64,000 bases of DNA from positions 2,294,001 through 2,358,000 of the forward strand of contig NZ_CP071503.1 of assembly GCF_017354945.1 (NCBI RefSeq), written 5' to 3'. Origin of the DNA: Shewanella avicenniae. Lineage in GTDB: Bacteria > Pseudomonadota > Gammaproteobacteria > Enterobacterales > Shewanellaceae. The position numbers and the translations under genes are program-made. This document shows positions 27,741 through 35,618 of this stretch, one piece after another (position 1 is the first letter of the stretch; each line of letters starts with the position of its first letter). Below the pieces are notes generated by a model. That model had not been told where the DNA came from. It saw nothing but the letters and a program-made list of their open reading frames with translations, and ran no database searches.

Positions 27741-30328
27741 TATACCGCCAACGCCTTGCTGGCCTTTTCATACACATCACGTGACAACTCTGGCAGATCA
27801 ATCAGTTGCTGCAGGCAACCTTTAATCAGCGCTTGACGTTGTGCATCAAACTTACCGAACTGGATCAGCGGTGTCATAATTCGCGCCGCAACCTGAGGGT
27901 TCAGGCTGTTGAGCTTTTTAATCACATCGGTGAGGAATTGATAGCCGCTACCATCGGCACGATGGAACTGCGGTAAATTCACACTGGCAAACGCCCCCAG
28001 CAATGAACGCACGCGGTTTGGATTGTTAAAGCTAAATGCAGGATGTTGTTGCAACGCGGTAAGACGATTAATCACATCATCATCACTCACTGACGCTTGT
28101 AACATAAACCATTTATCCATCACCAATGGTGTATCTTGCCACTGCGTGCCGAACTGCTGCAGCAATTCATCGCGACAACTGGCGTCACCCGCCACTGCCG
28201 CTGAAAGTGCAGCTAATGAGTCAGTCATACCGACTGCACTATCAAACTGGGCTTGGATCAGCGCTTCATTACCATCGGCACTACGGGCTAACAGCAGCAA
28301 AATGGCATTTTTAAAGCTACGGCTGGCGGGATTATCTTGGCTTGTGAGGTCACGATAACGCGCCAATAGCTCATCTTCACAACCGTCAGCGATGGTATCC
28401 ATCACAAAATCACGGGCGCTGAACAGGGCATCCAAATCAACACTATCCAACTGTTCAATCAGCGAATTGGCCGTTGGAAACTTGAGCATTTCAGCTGACA
28501 ATGCATGGTCTTGGCTTTCATGCAGCAGTACAGCACGGAATGCGTCGATGACGCTCGAATCCAAACTCATGGGCTGATGCTGCTGCAAACGTACCACGTT
28601 TTGCCAAACGGCTTGGCTGAACAGCGAGACTGAGGCTTCCCAACGCGCCACTTCACTGCTGGCAAAGCCCATCAACACCAACAGTTGCGCCGTTGAATAT
28701 TGATAATGCAGTTTTACAGGCGCGGAAAAATCTTGAAGCAATGAGGGCACTGGCACACCGGCGACGGAAAACTCAAAACTCTGTTCTGCTTCGGTCACTT
28801 CTAACAGTTGGTTTACCAGGCTGTTGCCTTCGGTATCGAGTAATTCAACACTGAAAGGAATATGCACCGGCAATTTAGCGGCTTCATTGGCGCGTTGCGG
28901 AGTCAGCTGTTTAACATCAAGGCGATAGATACCTTTAGCCGCATCAAAACTATCACTAACGGTTAGCTCTGGCGTACCCGCTTGGCTATACCAACGGCGG
29001 AATTGGGTTAAATCTTTACCGCTGGCATCTTGCATCGCTTGCACGAAATCATCGCAAGTTACGGCTTGGCCATCGTGACGCTCAAAATAGAGTTTCATGC
29101 CGGCTTGGAAGCCCTGCTCACCCAGCAAGGTATGCATCATGCGGATCACTTCCGCGCCCTTGTCGTACACAGTCACTGTGTAGAAGTTATTCATTTCAAT
29201 AACTTCTTCTGGACGAATTGGGTGTGACATTGGGCCTGCATCTTCAGCAAACTGATGATTTTTCATCACCTTAATGGCGTGGATTCGATTCACCGCTCGA
29301 GAGCCAACATCTGAGCTAAATTCTTGGTCACGGAAAACGGTCAGCCCTTCTTTCAAACTGAGTTGGAACCAATCACGACAGGTGACGCGGTTACCGGTCC
29401 AGTTATGAAAGTATTCGTGACCAATCACAGATTCAATACCGTGAAAATCATCATCGGTCGCCGTTTGTTCATCCGCCAACACGTATTTGGTGTTAAATAC
29501 GTTAAGACCTTTGTTCTCCATCGCACCCATGTTGAAGAAATCAACCGCAACAATCATGTAGATATCGAGGTCGTATTCCAAATCAAAGCGACTTTCATCC
29601 CACGCCATCGCTTTTTTAAGCGATGCCATCGCATGATGAGCTTTATTCAAGTTGCCTTTATCGACAAAGACTTGCAGCTTAACGTCGCGTTGGGTCTTGG
29701 TTGTAAAACTGTCTTCAAGCAGATCAAAATCACCCGCCACCAGCGCAAACAGGTAACACGGTTTTGGGAACGGATCTTGCCAACAGGCATAATGCCAACC
29801 ATCGGCCAAGCTGCCCTCTTCCACTTTGTTACCATTACTCAGCAGGAATGGAAATTCTTTGGGCGCTTCAATACGGACTTGATAGCAGGTTAATACGTCA
29901 GGGCGATCGGGGAAGAAGGTAATACGACGGAAACCTTCCGCCTCACATTGGGTGCAATAGGCACCATCGGACATATATAAACCTTCGAGACTTGAGTTAG
30001 CGGCCGGGCTAATCGCAGTCACCACAGTCAATTCAAATTCACTGGGCACATTGTTGATAACCAACTTGCCTTCTGCTTGCTCAAATGCAACATCGTTTCC
30101 ATTGACCAGCACTTGCTGAATTGTTTGCTGCTCGCCATCCAACACCAGCGGGCGGCTGTGTTCGCCATTACGTGTGATTTTGCTGACAGCGGTTACGCGG
30201 GTAGCTTCAGGTTGCAGACGAAAACTCAACGCCAATTCAGGCACCAAATAATCTGGTGGCAAATAATCAGCCAAACGCTTTGCGGTTGGTTGAGTTGTGG
30301 CGGTAGACGAAACCTGATTTTCTGACAT
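27740..30328 (-). CDS. pepN: aminopeptidase N
   Basis: A cytosolic zinc M1 aminopeptidase that removes N-terminal residues from peptides in the final stage of protein turnover. It has about 862 residues from ATG 30328, which lies eight bases after GGAGG; the longer in-frame ORF (ATG 30361) has no such site. The exopeptidase motif is GAMENKGLNVF; the zinc site is VIGHEYFHNWTGNRVTCRDWF with the third ligand in LKEGLTVFRD. The C-terminal helical superhelix is full length. Unlike the M1 enzyme at 2.6-5.1 kb, it has no signal peptide. Confidence 0.96.
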   Translation of the reverse strand: MSENQVSSTATTQPTAKRLADYLPPDYLVPELALSFRLQPEATRVTAVSKITRNGEHSRPLVLDGEQQTIQQVLVNGNDVAFEQAEGKLVINNVPSEFELTVVTAISPAANSSLEGLYMSDGAYCTQCEAEGFRRITFFPDRPDVLTCYQVRIEAPKEFPFLLSNGNKVEEGSLADGWHYACWQDPFPKPCYLFALVAGDFDLLEDSFTTKTQRDVKLQVFVDKGNLNKAHHAMASLKKAMAWDESRFDLEYDLDIYMIVAVDFFNMGAMENKGLNVFNTKYVLADEQTATDDDFHGIESVIGHEYFHNWTGNRVTCRDWFQLSLKEGLTVFRDQEFSSDVGSRAVNRIHAIKVMKNHQFAEDAGPMSHPIRPEEVIEMNNFYTVTVYDKGAEVIRMMHTLLGEQGFQAGMKLYFERHDGQAVTCDDFVQAMQDASGKDLTQFRRWYSQAGTPELTVSDSFDAAKGIYRLDVKQLTPQRANEAAKLPVHIPFSVELLDTEGNSLVNQLLEVTEAEQSFEFSVAGVPVPSLLQDFSAPVKLHYQYSTAQLLVLMGFASSEVARWEASVSLFSQAVWQNVVRLQQHQPMSLDSSVIDAFRAVLLHESQDHALSAEMLKFPTANSLIEQLDSVDLDALFSARDFVMDTIADGCEDELLARYRDLTSQDNPASRSFKNAILLLLARSADGNEALIQAQFDSAVGMTDSLAALSAAVAGDASCRDELLQQFGTQWQDTPLVMDKWFMLQASVSDDDVINRLTALQQHPAFSFNNPNRVRSLLGAFASVNLPQFHRADGSGYQFLTDVIKKLNSLNPQVAARIMTPLIQFGKFDAQRQALIKGCLQQLIDLPELSRDVYEKASKALAV

Positions 30329-30388
30329 ATCACTGCCTCCGAAAAAACTGACTAACATCACTGCTGGCTTTGCAGTGTAAATCCGAAT

Positions 30389-30414
30389 AAAAAACGCGCC
30401 TTAAGCGCGTTTTT
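30389..30414 (-). terminator. terminator of prc, probably bidirectional
   Basis: A 10-bp inverted repeat, AAAAACGCGC and GCGCGTTTTT around CTTAA, gives a T-run on both strands. It lies just past the prc stop on the minus strand and upstream of pepN. Confidence 0.8.
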
Positions 30415-30427
30415 CGTGAGCTAAACC

Positions 30428-32491
30428 TTAGCTACTGTGTTTAGCATTTTTGTCGTAATCGACCATATCGAGCGTGATGAATGCGGCTTCATCTAAGAAC
30501 ACGTCAGGTTTGGCAATCTCTTGCTCTTCTTTGCTCACCCCGTCTTCTTCATCCAGTGTTGCGAGTGGCTTGAGACCATGTTTCACACGGCGTTCATTCA
30601 AGCGCAGTAACGCAGTTGCATCTTCGTCATCACGTTCTTTCAAACGTTCACTTTCCACCAGCGATACACTCTTTTCATCGTGGCGAGTACGGAAGGTTTT
30701 AATATCTTGCTGCACATAATCAAATTCAACATTCTTGGCGATGCGTTGCTTATGCGCGCTATCAAGCTGTTGAATTTCAGCTTTAGATACTTCATTCAGC
30801 GGCAGATATTCTGCTGGCGGCACTTGATCCCACGGCAGTGCATTATCTTGCTCCGCTTCACCATACTCACCCGCAGCCAGTGCTGTTGGGAATAGAATGT
30901 CTGGGGTCACACCTTTACGCTGAGTACTACCACCGTTAATGCGATAGAACTTAGCAATGGTGTATTGCACGTGGCCGATAGGCTTATCGTACATATCGTA
31001 AATACGACCAAGGCTCTTATGTTGTTGCACAGTGCCTTTACCAAATGTGGATTCTCCCACAATCAACGCACGGCCATAATCTTGCAGTGCTGCAGCAAAA
31101 ATTTCTGATGCTGATGCTGAGTAGCGATCAACTAACAGGGTCAAAGGACCATCGTAGTAGACCTTACCGTCGTTATCGCGATTTTCGCTGATACGACCGC
31201 TGGCATCACGGATCTGCACCACTGGGCCTTGATCGATAAACAGGCCAGTCATTAAAGTTGCTTCCGTTAACGCGCCACCGCCGTTACCACGCAAATCAAT
31301 GACCAAACCTTCGATGTTGTCCGCTTTAAGCTTTTCAATCTCTTTTGCAACATCGTTCGACAGGTTCATGTAGAACCCAGGCACATCAATCACGCCGACT
31401 TTGCGATTGGCATAAGGGCCAGTTTTTGGCTCAATCACTTTGGAAGACGCCGCGCGGTCTTCAAGGCGGATTTTGTCGCGAGTTACGGTGACGGAGAAGG
31501 TTTTGGCGGTATTGCCGCCTTTTTTCGGCAAGACTTGCAGGGTTACTTTACTGCCCTTTGGCCCTTTGATGAGATCCACCACGTCGTCTAAACGCCAGCC
31601 GATCACATCAACCACATCGCCATTGTCTTGACCCACACCGACAATTTTATCGTCTGGCTCAAGTTTACCGCTGGTTGCAGCAGGGCCACCGGCGACCAAA
31701 CTTTTGATGACGGTGTAGTCGTCTTCCATTTGTAACACGGCACCAATCCCCTCGAGGCTGAGGTTCATGTCCATTTCAAAACGTTCTGCGTTACGCGGAG
31801 AGAGATAGCTGGTGTGCGGTTCAATGCTACGAGCAAACGCGTTCATGACGCCTTGGAACACATCTTCGCTGTTAGTTTGCTTCATGCGCTTGATAGCGTT
31901 GTTGTAGCGCTTTTGCAGTACATCAACGATTTCTGGCCAGCTTTTGCCGGTCAGTTTCAAACTCAGTGCGTCGTATTTAACGCGTTCGCGCCACAACTCA
32001 TCCAACTCGGCTTCGTTTTTTGGCCAAGCCGCATCTTTGCGGTCATATACGTATTTGTCGCCTGCGACATCAAACTTCATCTCGCTATCAAGCAAGGTCA
32101 AAGCATGAGCAAAGCGTTCATAGCTTTTTTGCTGAACCAGTTGAAACATGTCATAGGCTGGGGCTAACTCGCCACTTTTGATCATGTCATCAAATTGCGT
32201 GGCGTATTTTGCCGTCAGCTGATCAACGTCGCTTTGTAACAGAACATTTTTACGGTAGTCCAACTGTTCTAAAAAGCGTTCGAAGATAGCTTTAGAAAAC
32301 TCATCATCTAAGGCAATACGGTGATAGTGTGAGCGGGTGAAAAGTCCCGCAACACGCTTACTGGTGACCTGATGTTGAGGTTCTTGGTGTAATTCTGGTA
32401 ACTCACTGACCGGGATTGTCGGTGATATAGCAAACGCCTGAGAACCTAACAACATACTGGCCATTGACGCAGCTATAATAATCTTTTGCAT
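30428..32491 (-). CDS. prc: tail-specific periplasmic protease
   Basis: A C-terminal processing protease of the S41 family, about 687 residues. A signal peptide (MQKIIIAASMASMLLGSQAFA) sends it to the periplasm. A PDZ domain lies near residues 240-330 (GIGAVLQMEDDY..). The Ser-Lys dyad is in RYSASASEIFAAAL and STFGKGTVQQ. The family degrades ssrA-tagged and misfolded periplasmic proteins and controls peptidoglycan hydrolases with NlpI. ATG 32491 is preferred; the ORF opens two codons earlier at TTG. It sits 31 nt downstream of proQ, as in E. coli. Confidence 0.96.
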   Translation of the reverse strand: MQKIIIAASMASMLLGSQAFAISPTIPVSELPELHQEPQHQVTSKRVAGLFTRSHYHRIALDDEFSKAIFERFLEQLDYRKNVLLQSDVDQLTAKYATQFDDMIKSGELAPAYDMFQLVQQKSYERFAHALTLLDSEMKFDVAGDKYVYDRKDAAWPKNEAELDELWRERVKYDALSLKLTGKSWPEIVDVLQKRYNNAIKRMKQTNSEDVFQGVMNAFARSIEPHTSYLSPRNAERFEMDMNLSLEGIGAVLQMEDDYTVIKSLVAGGPAATSGKLEPDDKIVGVGQDNGDVVDVIGWRLDDVVDLIKGPKGSKVTLQVLPKKGGNTAKTFSVTVTRDKIRLEDRAASSKVIEPKTGPYANRKVGVIDVPGFYMNLSNDVAKEIEKLKADNIEGLVIDLRGNGGGALTEATLMTGLFIDQGPVVQIRDASGRISENRDNDGKVYYDGPLTLLVDRYSASASEIFAAALQDYGRALIVGESTFGKGTVQQHKSLGRIYDMYDKPIGHVQYTIAKFYRINGGSTQRKGVTPDILFPTALAAGEYGEAEQDNALPWDQVPPAEYLPLNEVSKAEIQQLDSAHKQRIAKNVEFDYVQQDIKTFRTRHDEKSVSLVESERLKERDDEDATALLRLNERRVKHGLKPLATLDEEDGVSKEEQEIAKPDVFLDEAAFITLDMVDYDKNAKHSS

Positions 32492-32522
32492 CAGCAAGTT
32501 ACTCCTAAATCACTTTTCCTTG

Positions 32523-33185
32523 TTACAGCAGAATATGCTCTGCTTTTACCTTCACAGTCAACCCACTGTTAAGTTGAACTTGAATGTCTTCTTTGTTGAT
32601 GTCGCTGATTACGCCCGGCACCGGGGTAGCACCCAACTTAACATTGACCTTTTGGCCTGATGTCAGTTGAGACAACTCAGCTTGCACAAGATTCACTACT
32701 GGTGCTTCAACTTTCTTCGGCGCAGGCTTTTTAAAGCTGGCTTTTTTAGCGAAATCGGCTTTGGCACGAGGCTTACGCTTAGCGTTATCACGCGGCTTTT
32801 GTTCGCCTTCAGCGGTTTTGCCAGCAGCTTTAGCTGTTTCTTGGCGACGCGCTTTCGCTTTATCTTGGCTATCTTTCAACGCCTGTTGGGCATGTTCAAT
32901 ATGTTCAGCTTCAAGCGCACCACATGGGTTACCGTCGAGATCAACGCGTTGTACGCCTTCTTTCAACGATTTCAGATAGCGCCAGCTATTAGTGTAGCGG
33001 CGGATGGCAATACGTAACTGAGTTTTGCTGACTTTGGAATCATCGGCTAACCGTTCAGCCAAGTCTTGAAACAGGCCAATTTTCAGAGGCTTAGTTTCGC
33101 CTTCAGCAATAAAACATAACGGGAACGTCTCGTAAAGATAAGCCAGGATGGCGTTGGTATCGGTCAACTTTTCTGTTGATTCCAT
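32523..33185 (-). CDS. proQ: RNA chaperone ProQ
   Basis: A FinO-domain RNA-binding protein of 220 residues. The N-terminal FinO domain spans about 1-125 (AILAYLYETFPLCFI, RYTNSWRYLKSL). A basic, disordered linker (about 126-168, rich in K, A and R) leads to a C-terminal Tudor-like domain (VNVKLGATPVPGVISDINKEDIQVQL). ProQ binds structured small RNAs and mRNA 3' ends. It is upstream of prc in the same orientation, the conserved arrangement. The 249-nt gap upstream holds its promoter. Confidence 0.95.
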   Translation of the reverse strand: MESTEKLTDTNAILAYLYETFPLCFIAEGETKPLKIGLFQDLAERLADDSKVSKTQLRIAIRRYTNSWRYLKSLKEGVQRVDLDGNPCGALEAEHIEHAQQALKDSQDKAKARRQETAKAAGKTAEGEQKPRDNAKRKPRAKADFAKKASFKKPAPKKVEAPVVNLVQAELSQLTSGQKVNVKLGATPVPGVISDINKEDIQVQLNSGLTVKVKAEHILL

Positions 33186-33434
33186 AATAAATCCACAAAT
33201 TGCAGGGACGCCAGCACGGTTGTTTTAAGTGCACGCGACTGGGTCATTAATTACTACTATCCGTAAGGACAGCGCTCTCATACGTATGATCCGGCTGCCG
33301 ACGGTGTCATAATTTACCATAACAACTCTGAACTCGAGTTGCCACATTGATAAACGCCACCATCTGCCAAAGCCGCCTATTATAAGCGGCATTATGACGA
33401 AATCGACTACAATCCGCCGAAAATCGTGCGCCTT

Positions 33435-33893
33435 TTAAGCAAACACACACTTTTCAAAACTAGCAACGAGGGTTTCAAGCCCAATTTGATCCGTTTCATC
33501 GAAACGGGCGAACTTTGGACTATCAATATCGAGTACCGCAATTACCTTGCCATCTTGGCGTACTGGCACCACGATTTCGGAGTTACTTGCCGCATCACAG
33601 GCGATATGCCCGTCAAATTCATGCACATTTTCTACGCGCTGGGTTTTGTCTTCTGCCACAGCGGTACCACACACGCCTTTACCCACGGCAATACGGCTAC
33701 AGGCGACTTTGCCTTGAAAGGGGCCGAGCACCAATTGGCCCTCTTTCATCAGGTAGAAACCCACCCAATTAAGATCGGTCAACTGATCATTTAGTAGTGC
33801 GGAGAAGTTAGACATGGCACAAATGAGATCGTGCTCGCCTTCGAAGAGTGCTTGTACCTGACGGTCGAGTGATTGGTAAAACTCGGAGATCAT
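33435..33893 (-). CDS. msrC: free methionine-(R)-sulfoxide reductase, GAF type
   Basis: A single GAF domain of 152 residues that reduces free methionine-R-sulfoxide. The three family cysteines are visible in VACSRIAVGKGVCGTAV and GHIACDAASNSEIVVPV. In E. coli the gene is also called yebR and lies in the same yeb neighbourhood. It is 13 nt downstream of yebG, so it may share the LexA-controlled transcript, linking SOS and oxidative repair. Confidence 0.93.
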   Translation of the reverse strand: MISEFYQSLDRQVQALFEGEHDLICAMSNFSALLNDQLTDLNWVGFYLMKEGQLVLGPFQGKVACSRIAVGKGVCGTAVAEDKTQRVENVHEFDGHIACDAASNSEIVVPVRQDGKVIAVLDIDSPKFARFDETDQIGLETLVASFEKCVFA

Positions 33894-33906
33894 TCAACGC
33901 TCGCTA

Positions 33907-34188
33907 TTATTGAGTTTCGGATTCTGATTTTTTGCTTCGTTTGGCGGGAGCTTTTTCAGGCACTCCACCCTTGAGCAAATTGGACAGCGTATCTTTATTG
34001 GATGCTAAATAAAAAGCAAGCTTTTCAATTACGTTATCTTCGAGCTCAAGTTCACTTTGTTGCAGGAACGGAATTAGGTTATCAGCGACATCTAGCATGC
34101 GGTCATACGCATCGGCCTCTTTCTTCGAAGCAAACGTCATTTTCTCTACCCCATCTCTGACAACCACAAATTGTGTAATAACGGCCAT
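33907..34188 (-). CDS. yebG: SOS-inducible protein YebG
   Basis: A 93-residue protein matching E. coli YebG, a DNA-damage-induced protein of unclear biochemical role. Recognisable text is MAVITQFVVVRDGVEKMTFA, KKEADAYDRMLD and ASNKDTLSNLLKG. The C terminus is basic and serine-rich (KRSKKSESETQ). AAGGGGCAGTC precedes the ATG. A perfect LexA box lies 15-30 nt upstream, strongly supporting both identity and regulation. Confidence 0.93.
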   Translation of the reverse strand: MAVITQFVVVRDGVEKMTFASKKEADAYDRMLDVADNLIPFLQQSELELEDNVIEKLAFYLASNKDTLSNLLKGGVPEKAPAKRSKKSESETQ

Positions 34189-34200
34189 GACTGCCCCTTA

Positions 34201-34220
34201 AACTGTGTATTTATACAGTA
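34201..34220 (-). promoter_or_regulatory. LexA (SOS) box of yebG
   Basis: CTGT-N8-ACAG at 34203-34218, with flanking bases AA..TA, matches the gammaproteobacterial LexA consensus TACTGT-AT-rich-ACAGTA almost fully. It sits immediately upstream of yebG, a known SOS gene in E. coli. The divergent letA-like gene starts about 135 nt away on the other side. Confidence 0.9.
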
Positions 34221-34354
34221 CAAGCTTCGCACATTTTTTGCCGCTGGTGCAACCATTTATCGGTTTCTGTTAAGATTGCGCTCTCTATCGGCAAGGGTAA
34301 TGATATTATTTTGGCCTTAAACCAATTGCGCTTTTGGGTGGAGTAGCTTCCTCT

Positions 34355-35005
34355 ATGACCGGTTCTTCAACGACACCGCGCAAACATTGCAATTTAATTG
34401 TGTGTCGCGGCTGCGATTTAGTCGTCAGTAAACGTGCGTTGCCCTCAGGGGTTCGCGCGGTCTGCCCGCAATGCAATACTGCCCTTTATGATCAACCATA
34501 CTGCGCGCTTAATGGCGTGTTGGCGTTATGTATTACCGCCATTTTACTGTACATCCCATCAATGCTATTTCCGGTGTTAGAGATCCATTTTCTCGGCAGT
34601 ATTCGTAGCAGTACCGTGTTTCAAGGCGCAATGGCGGTGTGGCATCAAGGATATTGGGTGGTCGGCCTTGGGGTGTTACTTGGCGCGGTAATCGCACCGG
34701 CGGTATTACTGGGTTCGATCATGGCGCAGTTACTGATTATTCAAACCGGTTGGTATCGCTCCAAGTTTGGTCGGGACACTTTAAATGGATTGTTGCGTTA
34801 TCATAGTTTTATTAACCAATTGTCGATGCTTGAGATTTACGTGATCAGCTTTTTGGTAACCTCATTTCAGTTATCAGATTTTGCCGATGTTTACTTCGGC
34901 CTTGGTACGCTGTGCTTTACCCTGTTATTTGTGATTACACTGTTTTTGCAGCGCGAATATAACCTAGAACATATGTGGGGTTACGTCAGTGAATCACACG
35001 ACTAA
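34355..35005 (+). CDS. LetA/PqiA-type membrane protein, N-terminal half
   Basis: A 216-residue inner-membrane protein of the paraquat-inducible protein A family. A zinc ribbon near residues 11-45 (CRGCDLVV and CPQCNTALY) precedes about four transmembrane segments. E. coli LetA (YebS) is a single protein with two such modules; here each module is a separate gene, this one matching the first. By family it helps deliver lipid to the MCE tunnel encoded downstream. ATG 34355 is preferred over the in-frame TTG 34334. It overlaps the next gene by 17 nt. Confidence 0.85.
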   Translation: MTGSSTTPRKHCNLIVCRGCDLVVSKRALPSGVRAVCPQCNTALYDQPYCALNGVLALCITAILLYIPSMLFPVLEIHFLGSIRSSTVFQGAMAVWHQGYWVVGLGVLLGAVIAPAVLLGSIMAQLLIIQTGWYRSKFGRDTLNGLLRYHSFINQLSMLEIYVISFLVTSFQLSDFADVYFGLGTLCFTLLFVITLFLQREYNLEHMWGYVSESHD

Positions 35006-35618
35006 GTCCCGCGGCATTGAGCTGGGGCTCTTCCGCTGCCAAGTGTGTGGTGAATTAAATGACCAACAGCTGAGTCATTGCAGTCGCTGTCATTCAGCGA
35101 TCCATCCGCGCAATTATCGCAGTTTGCAAAACAGCTGGGCCTTGTTAATCACTGCCGCCATTTTGTTGTTTCCAGCCAATATCTACCCGATCACCACCCT
35201 CACCAAAAGTGGTGTAGTCACCCACGAAACGATTTTTTCTGGGATATTGCGCTTAGTTCACGCCGATTTGATGCCGATTGCGGTAATTGTATTCACCGCC
35301 AGTATTTTAGTGCCTTGGCTAAAAGTGATCGGCTTGGCGTTTTATCTCTCTGCGATCAGTTTCAACATGCCAATTTCGCGCAAAAAGCTCACCATTGGCT
35401 TTCATATTATTGAATGGATTGGGCGCTGGTCGATGCTTGATCTGTTTGTGATTTCGTTATCGGTAGCGTTAGTTAGCATGGGGCAGTTGCTTGACGCACA
35501 GCCCGCGCCCGCCGCTACCGCGTTTGCATTAGTGATATTTTTTACTCAGTTAGCCGCTAAGACTCTGGATACAAGGCTACTTTGGGATCAACTGGATAAA
35601 CATGATGACACACCCTGA
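34989..35618 (+). CDS. LetA/PqiA-type membrane protein, C-terminal half
   Basis: A 209-residue inner-membrane protein of the same family as its upstream partner and equivalent to the second module of E. coli LetA. The zinc ribbon is FRCQVCGELN and CSRCHSAIHPR. Four transmembrane helices follow, with the conserved loop FPANIYPI and the segment LVPWLKVIGL. Translation starts at GTG 34989, after GGGG, inside the end of the upstream gene. It overlaps letB by 17 nt, so the three are one coupled operon. Confidence 0.87.
   Translation: MNHTTKSRGIELGLFRCQVCGELNDQQLSHCSRCHSAIHPRNYRSLQNSWALLITAAILLFPANIYPITTLTKSGVVTHETIFSGILRLVHADLMPIAVIVFTASILVPWLKVIGLAFYLSAISFNMPISRKKLTIGFHIIEWIGRWSMLDLFVISLSVALVSMGQLLDAQPAPAATAFALVIFFTQLAAKTLDTRLLWDQLDKHDDTP

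Noticed and set aside
29324..29893. 189-codon plus-strand ORF inside pepN
   Set aside because: It lies entirely antisense to the catalytic region of pepN, whose motifs are intact; composition explains the open frame.
34989..35005. Frameshift splitting LetA
   Set aside because: The second gene has its own GTG, an upstream GGGG site and its own zinc ribbon, so two genes are more likely than one broken gene.
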